From: Thermoplasmata archaeon | GTDB taxonomy: Archaea; Thermoplasmatota; Thermoplasmata; Thermoplasmatales; Thermoplasmataceae | Direction: 5' to 3' | Assembly: GCA_021797295.1 (NCBI GenBank) | Contig: JAKAAA010000039.1 | Span: forward strand, 1-10,015 | DNA: 10,015 nt | Part shown: one piece after another, positions 6,931 through 10,015 of the stretch | Position numbering within the stretch: position 1 is the first letter of the stretch | How the letters are laid out: the number at the start of each line of letters is the position of its first letter | The notes under the pieces: generated by a model | What the model was told of the DNA's origin: nothing | What the model saw: the letters and a program-made list of their open reading frames with translations, nothing else | Database searches by the model: none | Translations under genes and position numbers: made by a program

Positions 6931-9257
6931 AATAAGCCCCCACTGGCTCTCTGATCTGCAGATCTGAGAATATTTTCCATTAATCCCAACTTAAATATCC
7001 CAATTACTGAATATAGCCTTAAAACTCTGTAATCCCAGCTGTCACCGGTTTCAGTTTCTCCCATTTCCATATAAGAAAGCCTTAAAGTTGTATCGGGCAG
7101 AAATTCTCCATTACAAAATTCAAAAGATGTTATTTTATCACCATCCCATATTCCTCTGGCATGCTTTATATTACTATTTTCAGGAATACTTTCAGATGGC
7201 ATTGCACGTATGGAATTTCTTATTTTTCCATGATGGGCAACAACAAGATATGCAATAAGATCGTCCTTACCATTTTCTAGAGCTGCCAGTCCTGATGCAA
7301 GCTCATGCCTGAAATTCTTTCTTTCATATTTTTTCTTCCATTCTGTCTCCGGTGCCTTTGCAATATGGCATTTCATATCTGGAGGTGCATTCTCCTGATT
7401 TAATATGCCTTGAAAAACCCCATGCGCTTTTCCTACATCATGCCATTTTGCAGCCTCTTCAATTTTTGCCTGATATTCCTTGATATAAGGCATTTTACAG
7501 GCAATATCCTTAACCTTTTGATAAACTTCAAAGCTATGTTGTGCAATAGATTTCCATTGATTAATAGAAGAATTATTATCGGCGTATGATGTTCTGATAT
7601 TTTCTTTTTTAGTAAGAGGTTCTACATATTTATTTGATTTTATATCCCATCCAATCTCTTTACTGTAATATCCTGAACTGGAATTTATCATATATATGTT
7701 TCCAGGAATAACATGATCAGAATCTTTCATGTTTTCCCAGTTTCCGGTCAACCAGGAATATTTATAAATATATTTCTTTTCTTTTGCAGTTTCCAGTTCT
7801 TCAACTGGAACAGGACAGAGTTCATCTCTGTCTGGTAAATCTTCATCTTCTGGATCATGAATATCACGCCAGAAGACGAATGCGTTGATATCTGTACCGC
7901 TTCTAACAAATCTTGAGATGTCAATGTCGTCTCCTAACAGCCCCGGGTCTGTACTGTATAAATCTAAAACATCCTTTTTTCTTATAACAAAGTTTGTTTG
8001 TATATCATTCAACTGTTGTATACAGCTAAAGTTTTCATTAATACTGGAATTTCTATCAAAATCACTTAATATTTTATAGCTATTTATTACATCATCTTTC
8101 TGGTATGGGTTTGACCTGTAATGCGTCATATCATTAGTATTTATAATATATATTTTAGATTCCTCGAATTCACCGTATCTATTACACCTACCCGCCCTCT
8201 GTATGATTGATGATACTGGTGCTATTTCTGTGAAAAGGGTATTGCATGAAATATCAACACCGGCCTCTATAACTTGTGTCGATACTATTATCCTATTGTT
8301 ACTATCCCCTAATATTTTGTCGAATAGAGTTTTCCTATCAGGGCGCCTGAAATGAGAATGCAGTAAAATAGTTTCTATTTGGCTTCCAGAGTTGCGGTTG
8401 AGCTTTGTTAGTATACTGTATAATTTTATAGCATTACTCACCGTGTTTAATATCACAATTGAGTTGCCCTTATGATGCTCCAATACAAATTCCCCAAACT
8501 TGTCTAGGTTCTCAATGCAGGCATCGTCTATATCCGGAAATTCTATGTGTTTGTTTGCTTTGTAAATCTTATATAATTTTTCGTTTTGAAGATCGGTATT
8601 ATCAATCCCAAGAATTTTATGTACCGGGGTGAAATCAACACTTGAAATTGATTCCTTAGATAAACTGGCGCTCATCCATAGCGATTTGGTACTACTAAAG
8701 ACTCCGATTGTTTCTCTCAGGCCCTGCAACTGGGTACTGGTTTTCAGGGCATCCCCCATTAATTGGATTTCATCGAATACCCAAAAGCAATCATTATTAA
8801 GCAATCCGAATGCCATAGGCCATCTGAACTTGTTTGCCCCGTACCCTCTATTCAATGCCCGGGAAAGTAGCATGTCCTGAGTACCTACTAAAACTAAAAA
8901 ATCCTCTGGATATATATCCCATGAATGTATTTGCTCTCCTCCCTCAAGTAAGAATATTTTAATTGTGAGTCCCGAAATTTTGTTAAATTCCTCTATGTAT
9001 TTTTTTGCACGTTTGTAAGTTTGTTCCACCAGGGTTCTCATAGGTAAACAATATACTAAACGCCTCTGAACAGTTTCCTCCTTTAAATATATTTTCCAAA
9101 GCCAATCAATTAGTACAGTTTCAGTTTTGCCGGCTCCTGTAAATACACTCAATATATTATAATTATCCTGAGAATATCTGATCTGGAATGGATAAGGCTT
9201 AAATCCAGTCAGAGCCCAAAAAAAATCCTTGTAGTTATTATAACCAGTCACGTACAA
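6927..9257 (-). CDS. cas3: Cas3 helicase-nuclease with C-terminal HD domain
   Basis: Cas3 unwinds and degrades the DNA bound by the effector. The helicase comes first: Walker A TGAGKT (40-45), LPMRTLVEQT (71-80), GTQDMLLSRA (125-134), the DEAD-box-like DEIQ (162-165), MSASL (195-199), STQVIEAGVDIS (326-337) and QRAGRCNR (353-360). The HD nuclease follows at about 565-775, with H573, WHDVGK (605-610), H651, AHHGK (674-678) and D768 (SADQRAS), so all metal ligands appear present. Helicase-then-HD order is characteristic of type I-G; most other Cas3 proteins have HD first. It is the first gene of the operon and ends in a 4-bp overlap with csx17. There is no ATG: TTG at 9255-9257 (776 residues) or GTG at 9249-9251 (774) are the only credible starts, and no Met codon follows until codon 73, inside the helicase. 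Confidence 0.93.
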   Translation of the reverse strand: MYVTGYNNYKDFFWALTGFKPYPFQIRYSQDNYNILSVFTGAGKTETVLIDWLWKIYLKEETVQRRLVYCLPMRTLVEQTYKRAKKYIEEFNKISGLTIKIFLLEGGEQIHSWDIYPEDFLVLVGTQDMLLSRALNRGYGANKFRWPMAFGLLNNDCFWVFDEIQLMGDALKTSTQLQGLRETIGVFSSTKSLWMSASLSKESISSVDFTPVHKILGIDNTDLQNEKLYKIYKANKHIEFPDIDDACIENLDKFGEFVLEHHKGNSIVILNTVSNAIKLYSILTKLNRNSGSQIETILLHSHFRRPDRKTLFDKILGDSNNRIIVSTQVIEAGVDISCNTLFTEIAPVSSIIQRAGRCNRYGEFEESKIYIINTNDMTHYRSNPYQKDDVINSYKILSDFDRNSSINENFSCIQQLNDIQTNFVIRKKDVLDLYSTDPGLLGDDIDISRFVRSGTDINAFVFWRDIHDPEDEDLPDRDELCPVPVEELETAKEKKYIYKYSWLTGNWENMKDSDHVIPGNIYMINSSSGYYSKEIGWDIKSNKYVEPLTKKENIRTSYADNNSSINQWKSIAQHSFEVYQKVKDIACKMPYIKEYQAKIEEAAKWHDVGKAHGVFQGILNQENAPPDMKCHIAKAPETEWKKKYERKNFRHELASGLAALENGKDDLIAYLVVAHHGKIRNSIRAMPSESIPENSNIKHARGIWDGDKITSFEFCNGEFLPDTTLRLSYMEMGETETGDSWDYRVLRLYSVIGIFKLGLMENILRSADQRASGGLL

Positions 9258-9262
9258 TCCAT
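9248..9262 (-). other. Four-codon ATG minicistron overlapping the cas3 start
   Basis: The minus strand holds ATG GAT TGT ACG TGA, whose stop overlaps the in-frame GTG of cas3 as GTGA. The ATG lies about 22 bases from the TATA-box centre, so on a leaderless transcript it could be the first codon read. It may couple to or dampen cas3 translation, be chance, or mark a one-base change that moved an original ATG out of frame. Confidence 0.2.
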
Positions 9263-9277
9263 AGTTAAAACTGTAAA

Positions 9278-9287
9278 TATATATAAA
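9278..9287 (-). promoter_or_regulatory. TATA box of the cas operon
   Basis: The minus strand reads TTTATATATA, within a 16-base A/T run. Its centre lies about 26 bases upstream of 9257, the usual archaeal distance to a transcription start, so the mRNA would begin at or very near the first codon of cas3 (leaderless). No clear purine-rich BRE is seen upstream. This is the only plausible promoter for the tightly packed six-gene operon. Confidence 0.55.
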
Positions 9288-9658
9288 TATATGGTAGCAT
9301 ACTATGTCACTTATTGGCTGTTAATTCTCTTGATTTTAAAGAATTTGCAAAATTTGTTGAACCTCCACAGGTATATGGTTAATTAAAGAGTAAACTGTAT
9401 AGAACAATCCTATTTCCAATACTTAGTTTTTTTAGGGGCATTTCTGTGAATTTTTACAATTAACCATGTCTTCGAGCGTCAGGGGTTCTTGCACTTCCTG
9501 TTAAAGCTCAGAAACTAAGAGAAAGAAACCTTAATGTATTGGGTTCAAATCATAATATGCTCATGGAAACAAGTTTGTATAAAAACAGATCGGAAGTATA
9601 TAAATCAAACCTGAAACCCTATGCATGGGTTAGTTACAAGTTAAAATTCGATATACTA
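9288..9658. other. Intergenic region between the cas operon and tRNA-Asp, possibly decayed coding sequence
   Basis: No intact gene is recognisable. On the plus strand, one frame runs from about 9287 to 9658 with only two stops (TAA at 9380-9382 and 9461-9463); the last part, from 9464, is open for 65 codons up to the tRNA, including KAQKLRERNLNVLGSN. It has no good start or ribosome site and no family that I recognise. It could be the remnant of a gene or a chance opening in AT-rich DNA. I see no CRISPR unit, insertion-sequence end or strong hairpin. The left end next to cas3 supplies the operon promoter; the right end receives the tRNA transcript, with a short T run at 9643-9646 as a possible stop. 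Confidence 0.4.
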
Positions 9659-9731
9659 CGCCCCGAACGGGATTTGAACCCGTGTCACAGGCTCGACAGG
9701 CCTGTATGATAGGCCGCTACACTATCGGGGC
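9659..9731 (-). tRNA. trnD: tRNA-Asp (anticodon GTC)
   Basis: The minus strand folds as a complete 73-base tRNA. The acceptor stem GCCCCGA pairs with TCGGGGC and is followed by discriminator G73, the identity base for Asp. The D arm is GTGTAGC plus GGCCTATCAT. The anticodon stem CAGGC/GCCTG encloses the loop CTGTCGA, anticodon GTC. The variable loop has four bases, and the T arm ACGGG/CCCGT encloses TTCAAAT. There is no intron, and CCA is not encoded in the DNA. Its own TATA box lies upstream. The 3' end faces the cas locus, and tRNA 3' ends are common integration sites, but no duplicated tRNA end was found in the window. Confidence 0.97.
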
Positions 9732-9757
9732 AACCTTGTATTCCCGTAATTCTATCG

Positions 9758-9768
9758 TTTTATATAAA
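9758..9768 (-). promoter_or_regulatory. TATA box of tRNA-Asp
   Basis: The minus strand reads TTTATATAAAA, an excellent archaeal TATA box. Its centre is about 32 bases before the first base of the mature tRNA, which fits a start about six bases upstream of the gene. It lies directly after the stop codon of the upstream membrane-protein gene, so the tRNA has its own promoter. Confidence 0.7.
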
Positions 9769-9774
9769 CATTTT

Positions 9775-10002
9775 TTATTTTCTATAGAATCTGAAGAAGA
9801 ACCATAAAAAGAAACCTGTTATCAGTATCCCCGAAAGAGAAACAAGAATCATTCTAATATAAATTACTGAGGTAAACATAGAGAGCAGAACAAGAGCTGC
9901 ATTGGTGCCCATCACAGCCGTTAACAAAACAAGGAATTTCCCTGCAGGCATCCTTTTTTTCTCCTCGAACAGCTCCTTGATTTCCATGTCAATTTTATCC
10001 AT
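9775..10002 (-). CDS. Small two-helix membrane protein of unknown function
   Basis: I do not recognise this 75-residue protein. Residues 1-22 are charged and probably helical (MDKIDMEIKELFEEKKRM). Two hydrophobic segments follow, about 23-48 (FLVLLTAVMGTNAALVLLSM...) and 51-70 (MILVSLSGILITGFFLWFFF), ending in the basic tail RFYRK. The strong positive charge at the C-terminus suggests that both ends lie in the cytoplasm. The start is ATG at 10000-10002; a weak GGAT lies about nine bases upstream, and an ATG at codon 6 is an alternative. The promoter would be outside the window. There is no evident link to the CRISPR genes. The coding call rests on the clean membrane-protein pattern and the well-placed stop just before the tRNA promoter. 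Confidence 0.6.
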   Translation of the reverse strand: MDKIDMEIKELFEEKKRMPAGKFLVLLTAVMGTNAALVLLSMFTSVIYIRMILVSLSGILITGFFLWFFFRFYRK

Positions 10003-10015
10003 TTATTGTATATCC

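Noticed and set aside
9291..9386. A 31-codon hydrophobic plus-strand peptide divergent from cas3 (MVAYYVTYWLLILLILKN).
   Set aside because: Its ATG lies inside the A/T run forming the cas3 TATA box and it has no ribosome site. Hydrophobic short frames are common in AT-rich DNA, and another frame over the same bases looks more protein-like.
9659..9697. Continuation of the plus-strand open frame across the tRNA (string RPERDLNPCHR).
   Set aside because: This is the antisense of tRNA-Asp, a common artefact in automated annotation.

Overview
The window is AT-rich and probably archaeal. TATA-box-like elements lie at credible distances upstream of the tRNA and of the first operon gene. The tRNA-Asp gene has no encoded CCA, and arginine and isoleucine codons are dominated by AGA/AGG and ATA. 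A Thermoplasmata-like acidophile would fit, but the lineage is an inference from composition; nothing here proves it.

Almost the whole window (about 1-9290) is one complete type I-G (formerly I-U) CRISPR-Cas locus, all read on the minus strand. In order of transcription it contains: a TATA-type promoter near 9280; cas3 (helicase first, HD nuclease at the C-terminus); csx17 (large subunit, Cas8g); csb1 (Cas7 backbone); csb2 (Cas5-Cas6 fusion that processes crRNA); a cas4-cas1 fusion; cas2; a 283-bp leader; and one CRISPR repeat at 1-36. That repeat is the leader-proximal end of an array running out of the window. The genes overlap or almost touch, so they form a single operon. Cas4-Cas1 and Cas2 select and integrate spacers at the leader end of the array. 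Csb2 cuts the pre-crRNA and stays in a complex with Csb1 and Csx17. Cas3 is recruited to degrade the target DNA.

Three features would be missed by a standard gene caller. First, csb2 does not start at its first ATG (3509). The conserved family N-terminus is encoded 40 codons further upstream and begins at an ACG codon (3627-3629), placed five bases after a strong Shine-Dalgarno sequence, exactly the spacing seen for csb1. Second, csx17 contains an in-frame ATG at 5098-5100 behind a GGAGG Shine-Dalgarno sequence, which could yield a separate 143-residue Cas11-like small subunit. Third, cas3 has no ATG start: TTG and GTG are the candidates, and a four-codon ATG minicistron overlaps both.

Right of the operon, 9263-9658 is non-coding or decayed sequence. 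It is followed by a tRNA-Asp(GTC) gene with its own TATA box, and then a small two-helix membrane protein of unknown function, both also on the minus strand.
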